DNA from: Hyphomicrobium_A sp036559705
Lineage (GTDB): Bacteria; Pseudomonadota; Alphaproteobacteria; Rhizobiales; Hyphomicrobiaceae
DNA length: 19,502 nt
Direction of reading: 5' to 3'
NCBI GenBank assembly: GCA_036559705.1
Contig: DATBSP010000165.1
Coordinates: forward strand, 1-19,502
The position numbers and the translations under genes are program-made. Below are positions 7,570 through 16,476 of this stretch, one piece after another. Numbering within the stretch: the stretch's first letter is position 1; each line of letters starts with the position of its first letter. The notes under the pieces were generated by a model, which was not told the DNA's origin, ran no database searches, and was given only the letters and a program-made list of their open reading frames with translations.

Positions 7570-8051
7570 GCAAGCTCAGCCACGTCGACGACGAGGGTGA
7601 GGCGCGCATGGTCGACGTCTCCGACAAGGCAGTGACGGCGCGCACCGCCGCCGCCGAAGGCTTTATCAGCATGGCCCCGGAGACGCTGGCCCTGCTGCAG
7701 AGCGGCGCGGCGCCGAAGGGCGACGTGATGGCGACCGCGCGCATCGCCGGCATCATGGCGGCCAAGCGCACGCACGAACTTATCCCGCTGTGCCATCCGC
7801 TCAACCTGACGAAGGTCGTCGTCAACCTCGAGCCGACCGAAACCCCAGTCGGCGTGCGCGTGACGTCGGAAGTGAAACTCACCGGCCAGACCGGCGTCGA
7901 GATGGAGGCGCTGACCGCCGTGTCGGTCGCCTGCCTGACGCTGTACGACATGCTGAAGGCGGTTGACCGCGACATGAGCATCGAAGGCGTGCGGGTGACG
8001 CACAAATCGGGCGGTCGCTCCGGCGAATATCCACGCAAGAAGGGCGCCTGA
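7566..8051 (+). CDS. moaC: Cyclic pyranopterin monophosphate synthase MoaC
   Basis: Second enzyme of molybdenum cofactor synthesis; with MoaA it turns GTP into cyclic pyranopterin monophosphate. It has 161 residues, matching the family. The residues expected for catalysis fall at the same numbers as in the E. coli enzyme: K51 (PKGD), D128 and K131 (YDMLK). LIPLCHPL is the typical substrate-site signature, and the protein ends with THKSGGRSGEY. It overlaps trpC by four bases and is one base from moeA. Pairing of moaC-moeA with trpC is characteristic of this alphaproteobacterial region. Confidence 0.97.
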   Translation: MSKLSHVDDEGEARMVDVSDKAVTARTAAAEGFISMAPETLALLQSGAAPKGDVMATARIAGIMAAKRTHELIPLCHPLNLTKVVVNLEPTETPVGVRVTSEVKLTGQTGVEMEALTAVSVACLTLYDMLKAVDRDMSIEGVRVTHKSGGRSGEYPRKKGA

Positions 8052-8052
8052 T

Positions 8053-9258
8053 ATGGCGCTGCTCCCCGTCGACGAGGCGCTGCGGCGCGTACTCGATGGC
8101 GCAACGCCGGTTGGCACCGAGAGCGTCGACCTCTTCGACGCGGCGGAGCGGGTGCTGGCCGAGGATGTGACGGCGACGCTGACGCAGCCGCCCTTCAACG
8201 CCTCCGCCATGGACGGCTACGCCGTACGCGCCGCCGATGTCGGCAAGGTGCCCGCCGAGCTGCGCGTGATCGGGGAATCTAATGCCGGCAATCCGTTCGA
8301 GGGAGCTGTCGGAGCTGGCGAGGCGGTGCGCATTTTCACTGGGGCGAGCGTGCCGGCGGGCGCCGATGCGGTGGTGATCCAGGAGGATACCCAGCGCGCC
8401 GGCGACGCCATCACCGTGCGCGAGGCAGCCAAGCCCGGCGCCAACATCCGCGTCTCAGGCGGGGATTTCCGCGCCGGCGATGTGCTCTTGCGCGTCGGCC
8501 GCCTGCTCGACGCCTCAGCCATCACCCTTGCCGCCGCCGCCGGCCACGCGACGCTGAAAGTGCGGCAGGCGCCACGCATCGCCATCCTGGCGACCGGCGA
8601 TGAGCTGGTCGAGCCGGGCCACAAACCGGGCCCCGGGCAGATCGTGTCGTCGAACCCCTATGGGCTCGCCGCGCTGGTAAAGCGCTTCGGCGCCGACGCC
8701 AAGCTCCTCGGTATTGCCGGCGACACGCTGGAGGATCTTGCTGCCAAGCTCGCTACCGCGGCCGACGCCGACGTGCTGATAACCATCGGCGGAGCGTCGG
8801 TCGGCGACCGCGACCTCGTCAAACCGGCGCTGGAAGCGCGCGGGCTCAAGCTCGACTTCTGGAAGGTCGCCGTGCGCCCCGGCAAGCCGATGCTGTTCGG
8901 CCGCCTCGATGCGATGCGCGTGCTGGGGTTGCCGGGCAACCCGCTCTCATGCCTCATCGCGGGGCGCATCTTCCTCGTGCCGCTGATTTTCCGCCTATTG
9001 GGACGCAGCGATACTCCCTTGGGCGAGAGCGCCGCCGTCCTGGCGCACGATCTCGAGGCCAACGGCCCGCGCCAGCACTACATGCGCGGCACGCTGGCGA
9101 GGGGGCAAGAAGGCCTGCCGCACGTCACGGCGCTCGCCTCGCAAGACAGTTCCCACATGTCGGCACTGGCGGCGGCCGACGTGCTTATTGTGCGCCCGCC
9201 AAATGCACCAATGGCGCACACCGGCCAGGTGGTGCGCATCCTCCCCCTCGACCTTTGA
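8053..9258 (+). CDS. moeA: Molybdopterin molybdenumtransferase MoeA
   Basis: Inserts molybdate into adenylylated molybdopterin, the last general step of cofactor synthesis. At 401 residues it is full length. Seen in order: PPFNASAMDGYAVRA near residue 45, IFTGASVPAGADAVV in domain III, ILATGDELVEPG with SSNPYGL, the MoCF-binding segment TIGGASVGDRDL, RPGKPMLFG, and LGLPGNPLS. A C-terminal domain IV closes the protein (VRILPLDL). It is the last gene of the trpC-moaC-moeA operon, one base after moaC. Confidence 0.97.
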   Translation: MALLPVDEALRRVLDGATPVGTESVDLFDAAERVLAEDVTATLTQPPFNASAMDGYAVRAADVGKVPAELRVIGESNAGNPFEGAVGAGEAVRIFTGASVPAGADAVVIQEDTQRAGDAITVREAAKPGANIRVSGGDFRAGDVLLRVGRLLDASAITLAAAAGHATLKVRQAPRIAILATGDELVEPGHKPGPGQIVSSNPYGLAALVKRFGADAKLLGIAGDTLEDLAAKLATAADADVLITIGGASVGDRDLVKPALEARGLKLDFWKVAVRPGKPMLFGRLDAMRVLGLPGNPLSCLIAGRIFLVPLIFRLLGRSDTPLGESAAVLAHDLEANGPRQHYMRGTLARGQEGLPHVTALASQDSSHMSALAAADVLIVRPPNAPMAHTGQVVRILPLDL

Positions 9259-9324
9259 TGCCTAAAGCACCGGGCGGACGGCAACTTCAGAGAGTAGGCC
9301 GTTAGCGGTACGCCAAATGGCCGA

Positions 9325-9353
9325 CTGTGAAATAATCAGTCCTGGGACTATTT
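9325..9353 (+). promoter_or_regulatory. Candidate promoter with internal palindrome, for the downstream sRNA
   Basis: CTGTGA (9325-9330) and CTATTT (9348-9353) are separated by 17 bases. The second element fits the alphaproteobacterial -10 consensus CTATAT at five of six positions; the first is a poor -35. A perfect palindrome AGTCC-TG-GGACT (9338-9349) lies in the spacer and touches the -10, where a repressor or activator dimer could bind. The predicted start (~9360) coincides with the base of the first stem of the candidate sRNA. Prediction only. Confidence 0.4.
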
Positions 9354-9359
9354 TGGCAC

Positions 9360-9447
9360 CGCGCCATCGTACCGTCCTCCCTCACGGGATTGCCACCCAG
9401 GGCTGGCGCGTCGGACGCTGATCACCCCCCGGTCAGCGTCCCTTTTT
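9360..9447 (+). ncRNA. Candidate trans-acting small RNA with CCUCCCUC loop
   Basis: About 88 bases in the moeA-lexA gap with the layout of a small regulatory RNA. A closing stem CGCGCCA (9360-9366) pairs with TGGCGCG (9404-9410). Inside it CCGT (9372-9375) pairs with ACGG (9384-9387) and exposes the loop CCTCCCTC, complementary to Shine-Dalgarno sequences. A strong rho-independent terminator follows at 9413-9447. C/U-rich anti-SD loops are a known feature of several alphaproteobacterial sRNA families (for example the CcsR type and rhizobial trans-acting sRNAs), but I cannot assign it to one. Alternative: the terminator simply ends the trpC-moaC-moeA transcript and the rest is leader-less spacer. 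Confidence 0.5.
9413..9447 (+). terminator. Rho-independent terminator
   Basis: GGACGCTGA (9413-9421) pairs perfectly with TCAGCGTCC (9433-9441) around an 11-base loop, followed by C and five T (9443-9447). This is the clearest intrinsic terminator in the window. It ends either the candidate sRNA or read-through from moeA. Confidence 0.85.
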
Positions 9448-9551
9448 CGTTTGGTACTGACGGAAAAAGTCCACGAAGCCTGACGCCGGCGACGACTGAG
9501 GCATTGGAGCGCCAAAACAATGAGCCCCGGCGATGACCCTATAGGACTGAG

Positions 9552-9730
9552 CTAGGCCGCATTTTTCAAGGCAGGCTTCGGCTCTTCCTTTGACTTGCTC
9601 GGGGCAGTCACTTTCGGCGTGATGGCGAACCCGCGGCTGTCCAGCCAGGCGATCAGCCTCTTGGCCTGGGTATGGTCGTATAGCCGGTGCCGGCAGGGAA
9701 GAACCGAGCGACAGTTTCCTCTACGGTCAT
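9552..9730 (-). pseudogene. Small frameshifted gene, unknown function
   Basis: An ATG at 9730-9728 with a good AGGAG site starts MTVEETVARFFPAGTGY, but the frame leaves sense after that and stops at 9653. The other frame continues smoothly as YDHTQAKRLIAWLDSRGF and ends with a lysine-rich alanine tail (KPALKNAA) and TAG at 9552. Removing two bases from a TATA at about 9681-9684 would join both parts into one 58-residue protein; 179 minus 2 is divisible by three. Not recognised as a family. It faces away from lexA across the SOS-box region, so it could once have been co-regulated. A sequencing error is an alternative to real decay. Confidence 0.45.
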
Positions 9731-9872
9731 GGCTGTGCTCCTTGCGAATTCGATTGATTCGTATGTGGGCAACAGCTTGCGGCGCGACAATTTCCGGAAC
9801 GGTTAAGTCGCAACGACACTCGAGAACGCAGTTTTGACGCTCTCCCGCAAAGACGGACACCGCCCGCTCCCC

Positions 9873-9901
9873 CTTGCGGAACGCGACGGGAACGGCTAGG
9901 G
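9873..9901 (+). promoter_or_regulatory. lexA promoter with SOS box (LexA operator)
   Basis: GAACGCGACGGGAAC at 9879-9893 is a perfect match to the alphaproteobacterial LexA site GAAC-N7-GAAC (same as GTTC-N7-GTTC on the other strand). It fills the spacer between CTTGCG (9873-9878, -35-like) and CTAGGG (9896-9901, weak -10), so bound LexA would block RNA polymerase. It lies ~70 bases upstream of the lexA start, which fits autoregulation. A second, imperfect site, GTTC-N7-GTCC, follows at 9905-9919. Confidence 0.85.
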
Positions 9902-9963
9902 TACGTTCACGCTTTGTCCAGGCAACCTGGCGGAGCAACGCCCGCCGAGCAGCTGGAGGCCCG

Positions 9964-10668
9964 ATGCTCACGGAGAAACAAAAAGAGCTTTTGCTCTTCA
10001 TCCACGCGCGCATGCAGGAAAAAGGCGTGCCGCCGTCATTCGACGAGATGAAGGACGCGCTTGATCTCAAGTCCAAGTCCGGAATCCATCGCCTGATCAC
10101 GGCGCTGGTGGAGCGCCAGTTCATCCGCCGCCTGCCACACCGCGCCCGCGCCATCGAGGTAATCCGCCTCCCCGAGAACCAGTCCGCGCCGCCGGGCCCC
10201 AAGCGCGCAGGCTTCCAGCCCAGCGTCATCGAGGGCAGCCGCAGCCGCGATCTTGCCCCGCCACCGTCCACTGTCATCGACAGCCGCACTGTGTCGGTAC
10301 CGGTCATGGGCCGCATCGCCGCTGGCACGCCCATCAGTGCCATCCAGAACCACACGCACGACATCGCCTGCCCGCCCGATCTTTTGACCAGCGGCGAGCA
10401 CTTCGCGTTGGAGGTGAAAGGAGATTCGATGATCGAGGCGGGCATTCTCGACGGCGATATCGTCGTCATCCGCCGCTGCGATACGGCCGAAAACGGCGAC
10501 ATCGTCGTGGCCTTGGTGGATAGCGAGGAGGCGACCCTCAAGCGGCTGCGCAAGAAAGGCACCACCATCGCGCTCGAGGCCGCCAACCCGGAATTCAAGA
10601 CGCGCATTTTCGGGCCGGATCAGGTCGACATCCAAGGCCGGCTGGTCGGTTTGATGCGCCGCTACTGA
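9964..10668 (+). CDS. lexA: SOS-response repressor LexA
   Basis: Transcriptional repressor of DNA-damage genes that cuts itself when RecA is activated. 234 residues, normal for alphaproteobacteria. The N-terminal winged helix (1-65, MLTEKQKELLLFIHARMQE, then SKSGIHRLI as recognition helix) is followed by a long linker and the S24 latent-protease domain. Cleavage site A120-G121 (GRIAAGTP), nucleophile S155 (GDSM) and general-base K193 (ATLKRL) are all present, so it should be functional. The start at 9964 is chosen over upstream in-frame starts because GGAGG (9955-9959) stands in front of it and MLTEKQ is the family N-terminus. Its 3' end overlaps the last bases of the convergent comEC remnant by 7 bp. 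Confidence 0.97.
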   Translation: MLTEKQKELLLFIHARMQEKGVPPSFDEMKDALDLKSKSGIHRLITALVERQFIRRLPHRARAIEVIRLPENQSAPPGPKRAGFQPSVIEGSRSRDLAPPPSTVIDSRTVSVPVMGRIAAGTPISAIQNHTHDIACPPDLLTSGEHFALEVKGDSMIEAGILDGDIVVIRRCDTAENGDIVVALVDSEEATLKRLRKKGTTIALEAANPEFKTRIFGPDQVDIQGRLVGLMRRY

Positions 10669-12030
10669 AGGTCCACCGTGCGGCGGGCGTCATCCGCCTC
10701 CGTTGGCTTCACTGGTGCCGGCATCGACCATGGCCGCGCACCGCGCGCGGCAGTGACCGTCTCGGTGCGGAGGTTGCCGTCCGCCTCGATGTAGAGTGCG
10801 TGCGTGCCTTGCCGGCGCGCCGCGAAGAAATCGACGACGCGCAACGCCTCGTAGACGGTGACGAGGGCGCACTGCGGCGAACGACATCTGCAAGCCGACG
10901 TCGAACAAGCTCTCGGGAAAGGCGAGAAGGATGAGCGTCGCCGCCAGGATAACATTGCGCGAGGCGAGCGCCGGCCGGTCGAGCAGCACGGCCAGGACAT
11001 GATGGCGATCATGATCGTCGAGCGCACGGTGGCGAAGGCGGCGCCGGAGATAAGTAGGTAAGCGAAGGCGGCAAGCATGGCCGCGGCCGCCGCCCACTTT
11101 TTGATCGGATAGACGAGCGCGATCGACGGGAAGGCGGCAAGCGCCAAGCGCACGAGAAAAAATACCGAGCCCGCCATGATGGCCATGTGGAAGCCGGAGA
11201 TCGACAGGATGTGCAGGATGCCGCTATCGCGGAAGGCGTCCGTAGTCGCGTCCGAGATGCCGCCGCGCTCGCCGGTGATCAGCGCGGTGGCGATGGCGCC
11301 CGTCTCGCCCGGCAGCGCCGCGGCGATACGCGCGCCGATCGCCTGGCGCACGCGCTGCACCGCCGCCCACAGGCGCAGGTCGGTAGGCGCCTCCGGCGCG
11401 CCGGCTTCGATGGTCGGCGCCGACAGTGAATAGCCAACGGCACCGATTCCGGCAAACCAAGCCTGCCGGCCGAAATCGTAGTCGCCCGGCAACGCCGGCT
11501 CCGACGGCGGCATCAGCGTCGCCCACAGGCGCACCGCACTCCCCGGCTGCAGCCTGGACAAGGCCCTGTTGGTCGTGACGCGCACGCGGGCGGGACGCGT
11601 CGCTTCAGGAAGATCGCCGAGCGATGTGACGCGCAGCGTGAGGCGCTGACCGCGCCTCGGACGCCGCTCGATGAGCTCAATGTAGCCGCGCACCTCCGCG
11701 GCGTTCAGCTGTTTGGTCAGCACCGGCGCCCGCACCCACTCGACGCGCAGCTTGGCGAGCGCCAAGCCGAGAGCCGCGGCGAGCAGCGCAGCTATGAGTA
11801 GTGTTGTGAGCGTCGCACGCGCCCCGCCGGCCGCGCGCCAGGCGACCATCGTGACAAGTGGCACCAGCGCGGTCAGCACCGACGGCTCGCGCGGTAAGGC
11901 GAAGTAAAGCGCGATGCCCACAGCCACTAAACACCGGCAGCCAGCCAAACCAGCGCTCCTGCTCGGCTTCAAGACGGCGCGCAAGCGGCGCCAGAACGCC
12001 GCTGCCGTCCTTGCCGGCCGCCGCAAGCAT
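10662..12030 (-). pseudogene. comEC: Broken comEC (DNA-uptake channel / internalization protein)
   Basis: ComEC normally forms the inner-membrane channel for DNA uptake and is ~700-770 residues in this group. The N-terminus (ATG 12030-12028 after GGAGGG; MLAAAGKDGSG, then EQERWFGWLPVF) continues in another frame as AVGIALYFALPREP, so there is a 1-base loss near 11928-11931. PGDYDFGRQAWFAGIGAVGY and the competence-domain motif ILHILSISGFHMAI follow. A second shift near 10995-10997 moves AVLLDRPALASRNV and GLQMSFAAV to another frame, and a third near 10869 returns it at ALVTVYEALR. Directly after this comes the C-terminal tail (GTHALYIEADG, ARGARPWS), so the remaining membrane helices and the metallo-beta-lactamase part are absent. 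The shifts and the missing core make it a pseudogene. Confidence 0.87.
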
Positions 12031-12048
12031 GTCCCTCCCCCTTCGCCC

Positions 12049-12077
12049 CTTACCCACCCCGCCGGAGCGTGCTACAT
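12049..12077 (+). promoter_or_regulatory. Possible gltX promoter
   Basis: CTTACC (12049-12054) and CTACAT (12072-12077) are 17 bases apart and resemble the alphaproteobacterial CTTGAC / CTATAT pair (four and five of six matches). The predicted transcript start would leave a leader of about 36 bases before gltX. It lies just upstream of both the gltX start and the divergent comEC remnant. Prediction only. Confidence 0.4.
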
Positions 12078-12119
12078 CGCTCGGCAACTTCCCACGTCCC
12101 AACGGCAATCGATAAAAAG

Positions 12120-13559
12120 ATGACCGACAAGACCCGCAGCGTCGGCGCGCCGGTCGTGCGCTTTGCCCCTTCGCCCACTGGTTATTTGCACATCGGCGGC
12201 GCGCGCACCGCCCTTTTCAACTGGCTGTACGCCAAAGGCCGTGGCGGCAAGATGCTATTGCGCATCGAGGATACCGACCGCGAGCGCAACGACCCGGAGG
12301 CCGTGGCGGCGATCGTCGACGGCCTCAAGTGGCTGGAGCTGACATGGGACGGCGATACCGTCTCGCAGTTCGCCCGCGCCCGGCGCCACCGTCAGGTGGC
12401 CGAGGAGATGCTGGCGCGCGGCCACGCCTACCGCTGCTGGCTGACGCCCAAGGAATTGGACGAGATGCGTGAGACGGCGCAGGACGAAAAGCGTCCCCTC
12501 ACCATCCGCTCACCCTGGCGTGAGCGCGATCCCGCCGATGCGCCTGCCGGCGTACCGTACGTGATCCGCCTCAAGGCACCTCGCGAGGGCGAGACGGTCA
12601 TCGACGATCAGGTGCAAGGCCGCGTCGTGCTTCAGAACAAGGAGCTCGACGACCTCATTGTCCTGCGCAGCGACGGCAACCCGACCTACAATCTCGCCGT
12701 CGTCGTCGACGATCACGACATGCAGGTGACGCACATCATCCGCGGCGTTGATCATCTGACCAATGCCGCGCGGCAGACGCAGATCTACCAGGCGATGGAT
12801 TGGGACGTGCCGATCTTCGCGCACGTGCCGCTCATTCATGGCCCCGACGGCGCCAAGCTGTCGAAGCGACATGGCGCGCTCGGCGTCGAAGCCTACAAGG
12901 AGATGGGCTACCTGCCGGCCGCCCTGCGCAACTATCTTGTGCGCCTCGGCTGGAGCCACGGCAACGACGAGATCATGTCGACCTCGCAGATGCTCGACTG
13001 GTTCGATCTCGGCGACATCAATCGCTCCGCGGCGCGCTTCGACTACGCCAAACTCGAGGATTTGAACGGGCACTACATCCGTTCGGCGGACGATCACGAG
13101 TTGCTGCTACGCATCGAAGACCTGCTGCCCTACCTGCCGGGCGGCGCGGCCATCGTCGCGCGACTCGATGCCAACATGCGGGCCAAGCTCTTGATCGCGA
13201 TGCCCGGCCTCAAGGAACGCGCCAAGACACTGGTCGAACTCGTTCACGGCGCCGAGTTCCTGTTCGCCGACCGGCCACTAGCGCTCGACGAGAAAGCGCA
13301 GAAGCTACTCGACGCAGAAGGCCGGCACCGCTTGGTTGATCTACTGCCGAAGCTGGAAGCGGCTGCCCGCTGGTCGGCGGCGGAGCTCGAGGAGATCGTG
13401 CGCACCTATACCGAAGCAGCGGGTGCCAAGCTCGGCAAGGTGGCCCAGCCGCTGCGCGCCGCGCTCACCGGCAAGACGGTGTCGCCGCCGGTGTTCGATG
13501 TCATGGCAGTGCTCGGACGCGATGAGGCCCTCGCCCGCATCCGCGACCAGGTCGGGTAA
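12120..13559 (+). CDS. gltX: Glutamyl-tRNA synthetase GltX
   Basis: Class I aminoacyl-tRNA synthetase that charges tRNA-Glu; in many alphaproteobacteria a GltX also mischarges tRNA-Gln for the GatCAB route. 479 residues, typical. The ATP-site HIGH motif appears as HIGG in FAPSPTGYLHIGGARTALFNW, and the KMSKS loop as KLSKRHG near residue 245. LLRIEDTDRERN and the GVDHL region are also standard; the C-terminal half is the helical anticodon-binding domain. The start at 12120 (MTDKTRSVGAPVVRF) is preferred; a 17-codon upstream extension has no family support. The ribosome site is weak. The gene is intact, in contrast to its neighbour comEC. Confidence 0.96.
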   Translation: MTDKTRSVGAPVVRFAPSPTGYLHIGGARTALFNWLYAKGRGGKMLLRIEDTDRERNDPEAVAAIVDGLKWLELTWDGDTVSQFARARRHRQVAEEMLARGHAYRCWLTPKELDEMRETAQDEKRPLTIRSPWRERDPADAPAGVPYVIRLKAPREGETVIDDQVQGRVVLQNKELDDLIVLRSDGNPTYNLAVVVDDHDMQVTHIIRGVDHLTNAARQTQIYQAMDWDVPIFAHVPLIHGPDGAKLSKRHGALGVEAYKEMGYLPAALRNYLVRLGWSHGNDEIMSTSQMLDWFDLGDINRSAARFDYAKLEDLNGHYIRSADDHELLLRIEDLLPYLPGGAAIVARLDANMRAKLLIAMPGLKERAKTLVELVHGAEFLFADRPLALDEKAQKLLDAEGRHRLVDLLPKLEAAARWSAAELEEIVRTYTEAAGAKLGKVAQPLRAALTGKTVSPPVFDVMAVLGRDEALARIRDQVG

Positions 13560-13578
13560 TTGTCATCCCGCGACAAGT

Positions 13579-13603
13579 CCGAGGGCGACAGTGGAACCCT
13601 CGG
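13579..13603 (+). terminator. Hairpin after gltX, weak terminator candidate
   Basis: CCGAGGG (13579-13585) pairs with CCCTCGG (13597-13603) around an 11-base loop, 20 bases after the gltX stop. Only three T follow after CGCC, so termination is uncertain; it could also be a 3' stabilising hairpin. Confidence 0.4.
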
Positions 13604-13826
13604 CGCCTTTAACTGTTGGCCGCGGCGGCGGGGGTTATCGGCCCTATGTTGCGCTGCAAAAATGGTGTACAAGAAAGGCTCGGGACAATACGAGCGGCCA
13701 ACCGCCGCCACGACGCCACCACCAACGAAAAACGCTCATTAGGGGACACTGCTTGAACCGCTCGCCGGGAGGCTTCCGAGTGCTCGCAACCCATTCCCGT
13801 TGCCTGGTATCACAGGGATCCGCGCC

Positions 13827-15146
<1,320 letters not shown>

Positions 15147-15171
15147 TCTTTCACAGGTTTTCGGGCGCTAC

Positions 15172-15206
15172 GCGGCGGCCGGCGGTCTCGCACCGCCGGC
15201 CGCCGT
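15172..15206. terminator. Long GC-rich hairpin between convergent gltA and lpxB
   Basis: CGGCGGCCGGCGGT (15173-15186) pairs perfectly with ACCGCCGGCCGCCG (15192-15205) around a 5-base loop CTCGC, with an extra G-T pair outside (15172/15206). A 14-bp perfect stem between two converging stop codons (15146 and 15220) suggests a bidirectional transcription stop or a shared 3' protective structure. There is no T-run on either side, so it is not a classic intrinsic terminator. Confidence 0.55.
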
Positions 15207-15219
15207 CGTAATGGCCGCG

Positions 15220-16476
15220 TCACTCCGGCCGGCGTCCATGCGCGGCGTAGTAGAGGACAATCTCGGCGGCTGCGTCGCTCGGCGTGCCGTTATCGAGCAG
15301 CATCTTGTGAGGGATGCGCGCCAGCGCCGCGAGCTGCGCGCGGCGCTCGCCCGTGTCGCGCAGCAATTGTTCCAACGCGCTGGCCAGCCTGTCCGGAGTG
15401 CATTCATCCTGCAGGAACTCCGGAAACGCGTTCTCCTCGAGCACGAGGTTGGCGAGCACCACCGAAGGAACCTGAAGCAGGAAGCGCATCTGCGCCGCAA
15501 GGCCATCGACCTTGTAGGCAACGACCATCGGCGTGCCGGCGAGGGCCAATTGCAGCGTCACCGTGCCCGAGGCGGCAAGCGCTGCGTGAGCCAGCTTGAA
15601 GGCGCGGAACTTGTCCTCCTCACCTTCGACAATGTGCGGCTTCACCGTCCACGACTGCATGAGCCGCTCGATCAGGCCTCGCACGTGCGGTACGGCCGGA
15701 ATGATGACTTGCGGGCGGATGCGGCGAGCATGCAGCAACTCCAGCGCCTCGCCGAACGGCCCCACGAGGCGCGAGACCTCTGACGTGCGGCTACCCGGCA
15801 GCACGACGAGAACGAGCCGCCCGGGATCGAGCTGCAGGCGCTCGACCAGCGGCTTTGGATCGAGATCATGCAACCAGTCGAGTTTCTCGATCAGCGGGTG
15901 CCCGACGTAGGTACAAGGGGGCCCGCCGAGGCGCTGGTGCGCCGCGGGCTCGAACGGCAGCAGCGCCATGACGTGATCGACATAGGGGCGCATCTTGCGC
16001 GCGCGTCCCGGTCGCCACGCCCACACGCTCGGCGATACGTAGTCGATGATGGGAATGAGTGGTGCGCGCTTGCGAATACGCTTGGCGATAGGGTGAGTGA
16101 ACTCGGGCGCGTCGATGATGACGACGGTGTCCGGCTCGGCAGCGACGGCAGCATCGACGGTGCGGTAGACGCGCGACATGATGCGTGGCAGGCGCGGCAG
16201 GATCGATAGCGGCCCCATGACGGCGACGTCGGAGAGCGGGAACTGCGAGGCGAGGCCAGCACGCTCCATGTCCTCGCCGCCGACCCCGAGAAAGTGGATG
16301 CGGCCCTTGCTGTAGGCGCTGAGCGTGCTCATCAGCTTGCCGCCAAGTGCGTCGCCCGAGTGCTCGCCGGCGACGAGGAAGATGCGCAGGTCGTCGCGGC
16401 CGGCGGCGGGCCCCCCCTTTCCGATACGGCCAGAGGTCGGCGGCCGCGCGGCCGCGGCTCGATCGGTGAGGCTCAC
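15220..16476 (-). CDS. lpxB: Lipid-A-disaccharide synthase LpxB
   Basis: Glycosyltransferase (GT19) joining lipid X and UDP-diacylglucosamine to form the lipid A disaccharide at the inner membrane. 418 residues from GTG 16476-16474, chosen because it overlaps the lpxI stop (GTGA) and has GGAGG at 16487-16483; the frame is open much further upstream but that is inside lpxI. Motifs: LRIFLVAGEHSGDALGGKLM, FLGVGGEDME, YVSPSVWAW, YVGHPLIEK, LVVLPGSRTSEVSR, and the donor-site ASGTVTLQLALAGTPMVVAYK. The ~25-residue head before LRIFLVAG is longer than usual and low in complexity. It is the last gene of the operon. Confidence 0.95.
   Translation of the reverse strand: MSLTDRAAAARPPTSGRIGKGGPAAGRDDLRIFLVAGEHSGDALGGKLMSTLSAYSKGRIHFLGVGGEDMERAGLASQFPLSDVAVMGPLSILPRLPRIMSRVYRTVDAAVAAEPDTVVIIDAPEFTHPIAKRIRKRAPLIPIIDYVSPSVWAWRPGRARKMRPYVDHVMALLPFEPAAHQRLGGPPCTYVGHPLIEKLDWLHDLDPKPLVERLQLDPGRLVLVVLPGSRTSEVSRLVGPFGEALELLHARRIRPQVIIPAVPHVRGLIERLMQSWTVKPHIVEGEEDKFRAFKLAHAALAASGTVTLQLALAGTPMVVAYKVDGLAAQMRFLLQVPSVVLANLVLEENAFPEFLQDECTPDRLASALEQLLRDTGERRAQLAALARIPHKMLLDNGTPSDAAAEIVLYYAAHGRRPE

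Noticed and set aside
9552..10607. Long minus-strand frame of 351 codons across lexA
   Set aside because: Most of it is antisense to intact lexA and shows no domain; only its last ~40 codons look coding and were assigned to the small frameshifted gene.
12510..13097. Minus-strand frame of 195 codons inside gltX
   Set aside because: Shadow of gltX with no start context or motif.
13560..13826. Searched for a tRNA or riboswitch in the gltX-gltA gap
   Set aside because: No T-loop GTTCGA sequence or cloverleaf and no known aptamer pattern; only one simple hairpin was found.
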